From Candidatus Gastranaerophilales bacterium (GTDB taxonomy: Bacteria; Cyanobacteriota; Vampirovibrionia; Gastranaerophilales; Gastranaerophilaceae), in NCBI GenBank assembly GCA_944323035.1, contig CALUQY010000001.1, forward strand, positions 67,131 through 131,130: a stretch of 64,000 nt of DNA, written 5' to 3'. The position numbers and the translations under genes are program-made. The notes below the pieces were generated by a model. The model saw only the letters and a program-made list of their open reading frames with translations, did no database searches and was not told the origin of the DNA. How positions within the stretch are numbered: position 1 is the stretch's first letter; each line of letters opens with the position of its first letter. This document shows, one piece after another, positions 49,096 through 57,657 of the stretch.

Positions 49096-50137
49096 TTAAC
49101 GTTTAACACATCTGACCAGCATATTATTGCTGCGCGGCTGAACCTCCTGCATACCAATATTAAAGGACTGCAGCCAGGCAGAGTTTGATGAAGCTACTGA
49201 ACTCGACCAGAAAATACCGCCGGTTAAGCCCATTAATTCCATATTTACAAACATAGATAGCAATTCTTCCCTTGAAGGAATTCTGTAAGAATCATCGTAC
49301 TGCGTACACAATCCGGAAGCATCGTTTTGTGCTCCGGAACCGGCATTATTAATAGCCGGATATGGCGCTACGACTTTGCTATCACTCGGATAAATTGCAG
49401 ACATAAAGCCAATATCTTTACCGACAGTATTCGGCCCTTTATTACCGTTCAAGTCATAAATAAAATTTAAACAAACTCTGTTCTGGGCATAATAATCGGA
49501 GGTATTATTCATATCAGAAGCGCATCGCGGATTATAGTACATTATTACGCTCTCACCATTCTGAGTTTCGAATGCGACAGCATCACTATCCTCTTGAGAA
49601 TAAGAAAATGTTCTGCTTGAACCCATATAAACATCCGAATACAACAGATTAGTCATTTTAATATTAAGTTCTCCGAGTGTTTTAGGAGTATTTTTAGTTC
49701 CCGCGTTCAAAGTAGTAAATTTTGAAACAATACCGCAATCAGATAAATGATCTTTATCACAAATATTATTTATTTTCATTACTTTACTTAACTCACCTGT
49801 TACAAAGGTTTCACCATTTGCATAAGTATTAAGGCTGTCAATAAGCGGTATCGCCTGACTAAATCTTGCATAAAGGGCTTTTCTTTGCGTATTCCATGTT
49901 CGCTCGTTTATGTTTCCGGTAAGGCTCGGAAGTGTTATTGCCGCGACAACCCCGATTATGGTGAGGGATAACAATATCTCTGCCATGGTAAATCCAGACG
50001 GCACTCCGCCCTTCGCGTTAAACGCCAACGCTCCCTCTCTCAGATTTTTCGTGGTCCAATCGCTCGGAACCAAATATGGCACCGGCTCAGCCGGCCCCCC
50101 CCCCCCCTGCATAAATACTTACACTTTTGTTCTTCAT
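49096..50137 (-). CDS. Prepilin-like protein with G13 tract after the start (apparent phase variation)
   Basis: The likely start is ATG 50137, which has the same GAAAGGATAGAAAT Shine-Dalgarno context as the paralogue at 9808. Ten codons later comes a run of 13 G (50095-50107). With 13 G this frame ends at TGA 50089-50087, while the downstream frame encoding FTMAEILLSLTIIGVVAAITLPS and the rest (about 330 residues) is open only from a poorly placed ATG at 50112. With 12 G the two join. The mature protein parallels 9808 throughout and ends FWSSSVAS...RCVKR (Lcl/DUF1566-like). CCGGCTGAGCCGG directly follows the G tract. Confidence 0.75.
50095..50107 (-). repeat. Homopolymer G13 tract in prepilin 5' coding region
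   Basis: Thirteen consecutive C on the plus strand. No other homopolymer of this kind is obvious in the window. It is adjacent to the palindrome CCGGCTCAGCCGG (50082-50094). Confidence 0.9.
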
Positions 50138-50236
50138 AATTTCTATCCTTTCTGGGGTTTTTACCCCGTTCTATTTATAAATGCCATTTTATGACACATA
50201 TTTATTATGTAACATTTTAACTATTTAGTCAATAGC

Positions 50237-50267
50237 AAAAAAGCTCTCACATAAGTGAGAGCTTTTT
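50237..50267 (-). terminator. Terminator after tuf
   Basis: AAAAAGCTCTCAC and GTGAGAGCTTTTT pair over a short loop with A/T runs on both sides, 28 bases beyond the tuf stop codon. Confidence 0.9.
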
Positions 50268-50294
50268 AAACTTATCAGTATGACGTGGACTTAA

Positions 50295-51503
50295 TTATTC
50301 AATAATTTTGTCAACAACGCCGGCACCAACTGTTCTACCGCCTTCACGGATAGCGAATCTCATACCTTCTTCAATAGCGACAGGTGCGATCAATTCAACT
50401 TCCATTACAACGTTATCACCAGGCATTACCATTTCGCCATCAAATTTGATTGAACCGGTAACGTCTGTTGTTCTGATGTAGAATTGTGGTCTGTAACCAG
50501 GGAAGAATGGAGTGTGACGTCCGCCTTCTTCTTTTGTTAAAACGTAAACGTTAGCTGTGAATTTAGTGTGCGGGTGGATTGAACCAGGTTTTGCCAAAAC
50601 TTGACCACGTTGGATTTCAGTTTTGTCGATACCACGAAGCAATGCACCAATGTTGTCACCTGCTTGACCTTGGTCAAGAGATTTTCTGAACATTTCAACA
50701 CCGGTAACAGTTGTTTTCTTAGTTTCGCCTAAACCAACTAATTCAACTTCATCACCAACTTTAACAACACCACGTTCTACTCTACCTGTAGCAACTGTAC
50801 CACGACCAGTAATAGAGAATACGTCTTCAACCGGCATCAAGAATGGTTTATCTAAATCACGAACAGGAGTTGGGAAGTAAGAATCAACTGCATCCATTAA
50901 TTCCCAGATTTTATCAACCCATTTGTCTTCTCCGCGTTGGATTTTCGGATTAGCTTGAACTGCTTCTAAAGCTTTTAATGCTGAACCGTGGATGAACGGA
51001 ATTTCATCACCTTTGAATTCGTAAGAAGAAAGAAGTTCTCTAACTTCCATTTCAACTAATTCTAACAATTCAGGATCGTCAACCATATCGCATTTGTTCA
51101 AGAATACAACCAAGTTAGGAACACCAACCTGTCTAGCAAGAAGGATGTGTTCACGAGTTTGAGGCATTGCACCATCAGTAGCAGCAACTACGAGGATTGC
51201 GCCGTCCATTTGAGCTGCACCAGTAATCATGTTTTTAACATAGTCAGCGTGGCCCGGGCAGTCAACGTGTGCATAGTGTCTTGCGTCTGTTTCATATTCT
51301 ACGTGAGCTGTAGAGATGGTAATACCTCTTGCTTTTTCTTCCGGAGCAGCGTCGATTTCATCGAATTTCTTTGCTTGAGCTTTTCCGGCAGCAGCCATAA
51401 CACCTGTAATAGCGGCTGTTAATGTTGTTTTACCGTGGTCAACGTGGCCAATTGTACCAATGTTAACGTGCGGTTTCGTGCGTTCATACTTTTCACGTGC
51501 CAT
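50295..51503 (-). CDS. tuf: Elongation factor Tu
   Basis: 402 residues. G1 [10 protein letters not shown] near residue 19, ARGITI switch [27 protein letters not shown] (G3), NKCDMVDD (G4) and GSALKAL (G5), then the beta-barrel domains 2 and 3 with RTTDVTGSI and [15 protein letters not shown]. It carries aminoacyl-tRNA to the ribosome. Codon choice is biased, as expected for a highly expressed gene. AGGAGATT precedes the ATG. A -10-like TATAAT lies at 51554-51549. Confidence 0.98.
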   Translation of the reverse strand: MAREKYERTKPHVNIGTIGHVDHGKTTLTAAITGVMAAAGKAQAKKFDEIDAAPEEKARGITISTAHVEYETDARHYAHVDCPGHADYVKNMITGAAQMDGAILVVAATDGAMPQTREHILLARQVGVPNLVVFLNKCDMVDDPELLELVEMEVRELLSSYEFKGDEIPFIHGSALKALEAVQANPKIQRGEDKWVDKIWELMDAVDSYFPTPVRDLDKPFLMPVEDVFSITGRGTVATGRVERGVVKVGDEVELVGLGETKKTTVTGVEMFRKSLDQGQAGDNIGALLRGIDKTEIQRGQVLAKPGSIHPHTKFTANVYVLTKEEGGRHTPFFPGYRPQFYIRTTDVTGSIKFDGEMVMPGDNVVMEVELIAPVAIEEGMRFAIREGGRTVGAGVVDKIIE

Positions 51504-51596
51504 GAGATTAATCTCCTTCTTTTTCTTGTGTTTATACTAACTTACTTTATTATATACTAAAGCATAACACTAATAATAATCAGTCAAGAAATTTTG

Positions 51597-52526
51597 TCAA
51601 GCTCTAGGGTGCGCCTTATTGTAAGTATCGGTCAGGTGTTTAGTGGAAATATGGGTATAAATCTGGGTATTTGATATACTGGCATGCCCTAAAAGTTCCT
51701 GAACAACTCTCAGGTCAGCTCCATTTTCAATGAGGTAGGTTGCAAAGCTGTGGCGGAACATGTGCGGCGTAACCTTTTTAGGCAAACTTATTTTTTCAAC
51801 GATAGAATTTATCACGTTGCGAATTGTTTTCGGGTTAAGCCTGTAGCCGGTGTTGTTGATAAATACAGGAGAATTTTCCTCCTGCGGCGGCGGGGGGAAG
51901 TCTTTTGCTACCAGCCTGCGCGCTGTATGAATATATCTTTCCAGATATTGTTTTGCCCGCTCGGAAATCAGGACAATCCGTTCTTTTGAACCTTTACCGA
52001 AAACCTTTATTTCGTTGTGTTCCAGATTCAAATCCCCGAAATTCAAACCGCTGAGTTCTGAAATCCGCATTCCCGTTGCCCAGAGAAGTTCTAAAATCGC
52101 GCGGTTTCTAAAACCGGAAGGGCTTTCAATGTTAACATTATTTAATATTTGTTCAATTTCTTCCTTATCCAGAAATTTTGGCAGACTTTTGGTCTTTTTG
52201 GGCGCCGATACGCCGGCTACGGGATTTGCCTCTACCACACGTTCCCGGTAAAGATACTTGTAAAACGTCCTCAACGCCGAAATTTTACGCGCCACAGTTG
52301 TCTTTTTATAATTATATTTATATATAAATCTCAAATATTCACGGATTTTATTATAATCAACCGAGCTTACATCAGTATCCTCAAGCCAGATTAAAAAGCT
52401 CATAACGTCTGAGGTATAAGCCTTTGCCGTATACTGCGAGAAATTTTTCTCAACCAGAAGATAAGCTCTGAACTGTTCAAGTAAATCTTTATTCAACATA
52501 ATTTGTAATCCATATAATGTAAGCAT
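51597..52526 (-). CDS. XerC/XerD-type tyrosine recombinase
   Basis: 309 residues, or 300 from the second ATG at 52499; the family length (about 298) favours the shorter form. N-terminal SAM-like core-binding domain (FRAYLLVEKNFSQYTAKAYTSDVMSFL). Catalytic domain: LLWATGMRISELSGLNFGD (Arg), GKGSKERIV (Lys), PHMFRHSFATYLIENGADLRVVQELLGHASISNTQIYTHI (HxxR, His, nucleophile Tyr). Likely resolves chromosome dimers at dif. Whether XerC or XerD cannot be told. Divergent from the TPR gene. Confidence 0.92.
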   Translation of the reverse strand: MLTLYGLQIMLNKDLLEQFRAYLLVEKNFSQYTAKAYTSDVMSFLIWLEDTDVSSVDYNKIREYLRFIYKYNYKKTTVARKISALRTFYKYLYRERVVEANPVAGVSAPKKTKSLPKFLDKEEIEQILNNVNIESPSGFRNRAILELLWATGMRISELSGLNFGDLNLEHNEIKVFGKGSKERIVLISERAKQYLERYIHTARRLVAKDFPPPPQEENSPVFINNTGYRLNPKTIRNVINSIVEKISLPKKVTPHMFRHSFATYLIENGADLRVVQELLGHASISNTQIYTHISTKHLTDTYNKAHPRA

Positions 52527-52596
52527 GTTGCTTTTTTTATTTCCTTATTATACAATGTTTTTAAGAAAAAGGATATATCGTAGGAGAAATAAATTC

Positions 52597-54519
52597 ATGA
52601 ATTATCGTAAAGTTTTAATTGCATCAATTCTTATGGCTGGATTAATGCTTAGCGCAAATGCAGTTCAGGCTGCCGGTTTACAGGCTCAGGTTTCTAAAAA
52701 TGATGCTGCTGCAACGAATAATCAGGCAGGTAAATATACTGAAATTGCAACGATGATTGAATACAATCATTATGCAGACGCAGAAAAAAAACTTAGAGAA
52801 ATAATTAATAAAACCCCGAATGATGTTGATGCACTTGCTCTTAGAGCCTTAGCCTACGCAAAACAATACAAACTGGCTCCTGCACAAAACGAAATTAACA
52901 AATTAATGCCGTCACACCCGAATAATCCTACTTTGCACTATGCACAAGGTATGGTTTATATGATGCGCCTGGCATCCTCCGATGTTGAATACATCAACGG
53001 AAGAGATAAACTACTTGACGGCGCTATCAAAGAATTTGTAGAGGCAATCAATCTTGACTCCAACAATTATCCGATATATTCCGCACTCGGCGTTGCAACA
53101 CTCAAAAAAGGCAACATTGAAGATGCAAGAGATTTGTTCAAAATTTCCGTAAAAATTAATCCTAACTACGCTAACGGCTATGACAATTTAGGTTTGCTGG
53201 AAGTTCACGAACAAAATCTTGACGAAGCGGAAAAATATTTCAAAGAAGCTTTAAGATGTAATACCCACAACCCTTCTGCAATGTACCACCTCGGTATTGT
53301 AGAATCGCTGCGGGGCAACAATTCATCAGCTTTGACCTGGTTAAACCACTCACTTCACATTCACCCTAATTGCGCACCGGCGCTTAACTTACAGGGCGAA
53401 CTCTATTTAAGACAGGGTAACCACGCCGCTGCAATCAACTCTTTCAAAAAAGCAGAAGTCGTTAAACCTGAATACACTCCTTCTTATATGAACTTATCAA
53501 AAGTTTATGAGGACAGAGTTGACTTTGAAATGGCTGTTGAACAGTTAAAAACTATGTTAACCGTTACAGACGACAACGCTGCAAAAATGAGAATAGCAGA
53601 TATGTCGCTACAATTGAGAAAATACCAGCAGGCACTTGATTATTACACAATGCTTCTGGGTAACGAAACTTATAACGATGACGCGGTTATCGGTATAGCA
53701 AATACATACTATGAAATGGCAAAAGACTCCGGCGATAACGGCAACTTTACGACAAATCAAGACTTATATCTTGCTTACGATTACATAAACAAGGCGCTTG
53801 AAAAATGCCCTAACGCACTTCAATTGCACCTTGCGAAAATTAAATTATCACGTCTTGTTCATAAAGACCCTACAGATATGTCAAAACAAAGCTTAAACTA
53901 CATTATCCAGTCTGCTGACGACAGCGTAATGGGTTCTGTATTAAAAGCGGAAGCTTATCTTGCACTTGGCAGAGAACAAGATGCCGTTTACACATTTGAA
54001 AGCGCAAGAGATTTCTCAAAAAGTGTAAAAGATGACTTATACCTTGCAGAAATTATGGTTCACAATAAACAATTCAGGACTGCAAGAACAACATTCCAGA
54101 AGGTTCTCGCAAGCGAACCGACAAACATCGTAGCACTTGACGGCGTTGCATATATTGATCTTTGTGAAGTCAAATCAAATGAATTCTTTGATATAGCAAA
54201 AAGACAGTACAAAGAAGGCAACTACGCATCAACTATTGAATACTGCAATAAAGCTATCGACTTCTACCACAACAGCGCGGATATCGCAAAGTTAAAAGCA
54301 ATGGCTTATGAAGCAGAATTGAACTATCAAGGTGCAACAAAATACTATATTCAATATCTGTCAATGAACCCTGGGGCTGCAGATAAAGACGAAATTACTG
54401 CTAAAATCAGTAAATTTAAAGCTCATTCGCAGCCGGGTGCAACAGCAATTCCGCAGCAGCAACAGCAAGTACAACCGCAGGTTCAGCAGCAAACAACAGA
54501 TAAGAAAAAGAAAAAATAA
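52597..54519 (+). CDS. Exported TPR-repeat protein
   Basis: 640 residues from ATG 52597 (TAGGAGAAATAAATTC upstream); the longer frame from 52525 would bury the signal peptide. MNYRKVLIASILMAGLMLSANAVQA is a signal peptide. About a dozen TPR units follow (for example YSALGVATLKKGNIEDARDLFKISVKINPNYANGYDNLGLLEVHEQNLDEAEKYFKEAL). The end is Gln/Pro-rich and then KKKKK. TPR proteins scaffold assemblies; here perhaps in the periplasm for envelope or secretion complexes. No partner is evident. Confidence 0.88.
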   Translation: MNYRKVLIASILMAGLMLSANAVQAAGLQAQVSKNDAAATNNQAGKYTEIATMIEYNHYADAEKKLREIINKTPNDVDALALRALAYAKQYKLAPAQNEINKLMPSHPNNPTLHYAQGMVYMMRLASSDVEYINGRDKLLDGAIKEFVEAINLDSNNYPIYSALGVATLKKGNIEDARDLFKISVKINPNYANGYDNLGLLEVHEQNLDEAEKYFKEALRCNTHNPSAMYHLGIVESLRGNNSSALTWLNHSLHIHPNCAPALNLQGELYLRQGNHAAAINSFKKAEVVKPEYTPSYMNLSKVYEDRVDFEMAVEQLKTMLTVTDDNAAKMRIADMSLQLRKYQQALDYYTMLLGNETYNDDAVIGIANTYYEMAKDSGDNGNFTTNQDLYLAYDYINKALEKCPNALQLHLAKIKLSRLVHKDPTDMSKQSLNYIIQSADDSVMGSVLKAEAYLALGREQDAVYTFESARDFSKSVKDDLYLAEIMVHNKQFRTARTTFQKVLASEPTNIVALDGVAYIDLCEVKSNEFFDIAKRQYKEGNYASTIEYCNKAIDFYHNSADIAKLKAMAYEAELNYQGATKYYIQYLSMNPGAADKDEITAKISKFKAHSQPGATAIPQQQQQVQPQVQQQTTDKKKKK

Positions 54520-54612
54520 CGATGCTGCCAAAGAGATATTAATAAACATACATACAGATATTTGCAATTGTTTTATAACAGTTGCAAATATTTGTAAGGA
54601 GATAAGGAGTAA

Positions 54613-54873
54613 ATGAAAAAGAAATTTGATGTAAATAAATCATTCGATCTTTTTTGGCGTGAACCAATGAGTATATTGACCGAAGGATTATTCAAACTCG
54701 TAAACATTCAGTCAAATATTTTTGGTGCTAAATCATCTGTAAATGTCGATATTGTTGACAAACAGGCACAAATTACCGTTGTTGACAGTGAAAGAATGTA
54801 CAACTTATTCCGGACAGTTCTCCACAAAAAGCGTATAAAAGAAAAACAATCTAAAGCATTGAAATCAAAATAA
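54613..54873 (+). CDS. Small hypothetical protein upstream of engB
   Basis: 86 residues, soluble, with a basic C-terminal tail (LHKKRIKEKQSKALKSK). FDLFWREPMSILTEGLFKLVNIQSNIFGAKSSVNVDIVDKQAQITVVDSERMYNLFRTVL has no family I recognise. GGAGATAAGGAGTAA before the ATG is a strong Shine-Dalgarno, and engB begins 12 bases after its stop, so the two are probably cotranscribed. Confidence 0.7.
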   Translation: MKKKFDVNKSFDLFWREPMSILTEGLFKLVNIQSNIFGAKSSVNVDIVDKQAQITVVDSERMYNLFRTVLHKKRIKEKQSKALKSK

Positions 54874-54884
54874 GACGGGGATTA

Positions 54885-55457
54885 ATGATACAAAAGTTTA
54901 TGCAGGCAAAATTTTTAAAAAGCGCAGAAATGCTCTCACAATGTCCGGAAACGGATTTGCCGGAGTTTGCGCTTTTGGGACGTTCAAATGTCGGGAAATC
55001 CTCATTTATTAACGGACTTGCCAATCAAAAAAAACTTGCAAAGACATCCAACACACCAGGCAAAACTCGTCTTATCAATTTTTTTAATTTTTCGGATATG
55101 TTTATGATAGCGGATCTTCCGGGGTACGGTTACGCAAAAGTTTCCAAAGAAGCGCAAAACAGGTGGCAGAAATATCTGGAAGAATATCTGCTTGAGCGCA
55201 AACAGATAAAAAGCCTGATTCAGCTTATTGACGGACGGCACGAGGTTCAAAATAATGACCGGCAAATGCGTGAATGGGTTATGGCTTATAACCTGCCGGT
55301 AATGACAGTTGTGACAAAAATTGACTATGTTCCGCGCTCAAAAATCCAGGGAGTTCTGGCGAAAGTAAGAAACGAGTTTGGCGGCCTGGTACTTCCCTTC
55401 AGCGCAATTGATAGCTATTATAATGACGGTATATTTCAAGAATTAATAAAAGCATAA
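54885..55457 (+). CDS. engB: Ribosome biogenesis GTPase EngB/YsxC
   Basis: 190 residues. G1 GRSNVGKSSFINGL, G2 TSNTPGKTRLINFF, G3 DLPGYGYAKVSKE, G4 TKIDYV and G5 SAIDS are all present and in order. The short TrmE-Era-EngA-type GTPase supports late 50S assembly. The start codon is ATG after GACGGGGATTA. Confidence 0.96.
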   Translation: MIQKFMQAKFLKSAEMLSQCPETDLPEFALLGRSNVGKSSFINGLANQKKLAKTSNTPGKTRLINFFNFSDMFMIADLPGYGYAKVSKEAQNRWQKYLEEYLLERKQIKSLIQLIDGRHEVQNNDRQMREWVMAYNLPVMTVVTKIDYVPRSKIQGVLAKVRNEFGGLVLPFSAIDSYYNDGIFQELIKA

Positions 55458-55489
55458 AGGCGGCCGAATGACCGCCTCTACAAATAGAA

Positions 55490-55987
55490 TTATCGTTTAA
55501 CGCAGCGAATACCAAATTCTCGACTTCTATCATAGTAAAGCTGTATTCCGGAGATAAAGCCCTGATTAACCGCTTTCAAGGCACCGGATTCATATATTAC
55601 ACTGCTTGACCACGCATTGGCATCACTGTCTTCCGGCATATCAATCAATAACTTATTATAAAACATAGAAGCAAGTTCTTCACGTGTTGGAAGCCGGCTT
55701 TCACTATCAAGTTTCTGACACAGTTTACCGGCATCAGTTTGTGTGCTCGTACCGGCAGAAGATGTCAATGGCAACGCCGCCACCAAGCCGATTATCGTCA
55801 GGGATAACAGGATTTCAGCCATTGTGAAGGCACTGAGTGCCATCCATAATGGTTGAACATAACTTTTTAACGACCTACCAAAACAGGAAGCCGCCTTGAC
55901 CGGCAGTGTCATCGCGAGGAGCCCTACAGGGCGACGTGGCGATCCACTTGAGAACGCAGGGTGGGTTGACTGGATTGCCTTCTTCAT
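55490..55987 (-). CDS. Shortened prepilin-like protein
   Basis: 165 residues. A long leader (about 53 residues) is followed by FTMAEILLSLTIIGLVAALP. It then passes at once to the C-terminal Lcl/DUF1566-like part (AGKLCQKLDSESRLPTREELASMF, WSSSV, GIRCVKR). Compared with the paralogues at 9808 and 49096 the whole middle, roughly 200 residues, is absent in frame. The leader DNA contains a dispersed repeat (GGATCGCCACGTCGCCCTG, a widespread bacterial intergenic repeat type) and GGCACTGAGTGCC at 55829-55841. Possibly a decaying gene, possibly a short pseudopilin. Confidence 0.65.
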   Translation of the reverse strand: MKKAIQSTHPAFSSGSPRRPVGLLAMTLPVKAASCFGRSLKSYVQPLWMALSAFTMAEILLSLTIIGLVAALPLTSSAGTSTQTDAGKLCQKLDSESRLPTREELASMFYNKLLIDMPEDSDANAWSSSVIYESGALKAVNQGFISGIQLYYDRSREFGIRCVKR

Positions 55988-56081
55988 TATGTACGATTTT
56001 TTTTAATTTAGTCAAGGACATAACCGACCAATTTTATAAGAGGCGGTTGACCCCGTCCTGCCTTGCTCGGCGGAGTCAACC

Positions 56082-57629
56082 CTACTTATTTGCGAGTTCC
56101 GTGACCTCAGAAATTCTATATTGCAAAGCCTGCATAAGGTGTGTGGTGCGGATATCTTGCGAGCCCTCCAGATCCGCAATTGTTCTTGCAAGTTTCAAAA
56201 CCCGGTCATACTTTCTGCCTGAAAGCTGATATTTTACGATAGCAGATTTAAGCAGTTCCTGCCCCCGCTTATCGGGCTGACAGTATTTGCGGATTAGCTT
56301 TGTATCAAGTTCGGAATTGGTCAAAATCCCGTCATTTTTATATCTTTCAGCCTGAATTTTTCTTGCGTTAACAACGCGAGCACGGATATCGGCAGAAGTT
56401 TCTTTTGCCGGCGCCATATTCAACAATTCATCCGGAGTAAGCCGCGTAACATCAACCTGCAAATCAATTCTGTCAAGAAGCGGCCCCGATAGACGCGAAA
56501 GGTAACGGCTTATTTGAAATTCAGAGCAGGTGCACTGTTTTTCTTTATCGCCTAAAAACCCGCAAGGACAAGGATTCATTGCACCAAGAAGCATAAATTT
56601 TGCGGGATAGGTAACAGAATGTTGTGCGCGGGAGATCACTATTTTAGAATCCTCAAGCGGCTGGCGCAGGACTTCCAGCACTGAACGCGGGAATTCGACC
56701 AGTTCGTCAAGAAAAAGTACACCCCTATGGGCGAGCGTAATCTCACCGGGTTTAGGGTTTGACCCGCCGCCAATAATCCCGTTGGCAGACGCAGTATGGT
56801 GAACAGTTCTGAATGGCCGCTTTATCACAAGCGGCTGTTTCTCGCTTAAAAGTCCGGCAATACTGTAAATTTTGGTAAGTTCCAGCGCCTCCTGACGCGA
56901 CAGAGGCGGCAAAATTGATTCAAAACATCTGGCAAGCAGAGTTTTGCCGGCACCGGGGGAGCCGACCATTAGCATATTATGCGCACCGGCTGCCGCAATT
57001 TCCATTGCCCGTTTTGCTTTTTGCTGGCCTTTTACATCTTTAAAATCATAAAAGAAATTTTCTTCTGCAGCCTCTTGCAAGTAGGCATCCAGATTTACCT
57101 GTGTTTTAGAAATTGGTTCGTCAATAAAATGATGTATAACCTGATTTAAAGAAACAGCACCAAAAATATTAACGCCTTCAACAAGAGCTGCCTCGTTTAC
57201 ATTATCCTGCGGAACGATTACATTTTCAATTCCAAAAGTTTTTAAGCCCATAACAAGCGGCAAAACGCCCCGAACGCCTCTCAAAGCGCCGTCAAGCGAG
57301 AGTTCGCCGATAAAGGCATAGCCTTTTAATTTTTCTTTTTCAATAACGTCTTCTTCACCCAGAATTCCGACCGCTATTGGCAAGTCAAAATGGGTTCCGG
57401 CTTTTTTCAAATCAGCCGGTGCGAGATTGACAATAATTTTTTTAGACGGAAATGCAAGCCCGGAATTCTTAATCGCCGACTTAACACGTGATGCTGCCTC
57501 ATTTACAGCTGTATCCGGCAGACCCACAATAACTATACCCTGCTGCATTGCTGTTACAATATCAATTTCAACATCTACTTTAAACGCTTCCAGACCGATT
57601 ACGCTTGCAGTATTAATCTTAATTACCAT
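56082..57629 (-). CDS. comM: YifB/ComM-type AAA+ ATPase
   Basis: 515 residues. N-terminal Lon-like S5 fold (GLEAFKVDVEIDIVTAMQQGIVIVGLPDTAVNEAASRVKSAI), then a Mg-chelatase-type AAA+ module with Walker A VGSPGAGKTLLARCF and Walker B GVLFLDELVEF, and the C-terminal Mg_chelatase_C part (SGRKYDRVLKLARTIADLEG). A Cys group (NPCPCGFLGDKEKQCTC) is present. ComM is a hexameric helicase promoting branch migration during natural transformation. Prepilin-type genes nearby could belong to a competence or pilus system. Confidence 0.93.
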   Translation of the reverse strand: MVIKINTASVIGLEAFKVDVEIDIVTAMQQGIVIVGLPDTAVNEAASRVKSAIKNSGLAFPSKKIIVNLAPADLKKAGTHFDLPIAVGILGEEDVIEKEKLKGYAFIGELSLDGALRGVRGVLPLVMGLKTFGIENVIVPQDNVNEAALVEGVNIFGAVSLNQVIHHFIDEPISKTQVNLDAYLQEAAEENFFYDFKDVKGQQKAKRAMEIAAAGAHNMLMVGSPGAGKTLLARCFESILPPLSRQEALELTKIYSIAGLLSEKQPLVIKRPFRTVHHTASANGIIGGGSNPKPGEITLAHRGVLFLDELVEFPRSVLEVLRQPLEDSKIVISRAQHSVTYPAKFMLLGAMNPCPCGFLGDKEKQCTCSEFQISRYLSRLSGPLLDRIDLQVDVTRLTPDELLNMAPAKETSADIRARVVNARKIQAERYKNDGILTNSELDTKLIRKYCQPDKRGQELLKSAIVKYQLSGRKYDRVLKLARTIADLEGSQDIRTTHLMQALQYRISEVTELANK

Positions 57630-57657
57630 ATACTAATTTTATACGAAAAAATAAAAT

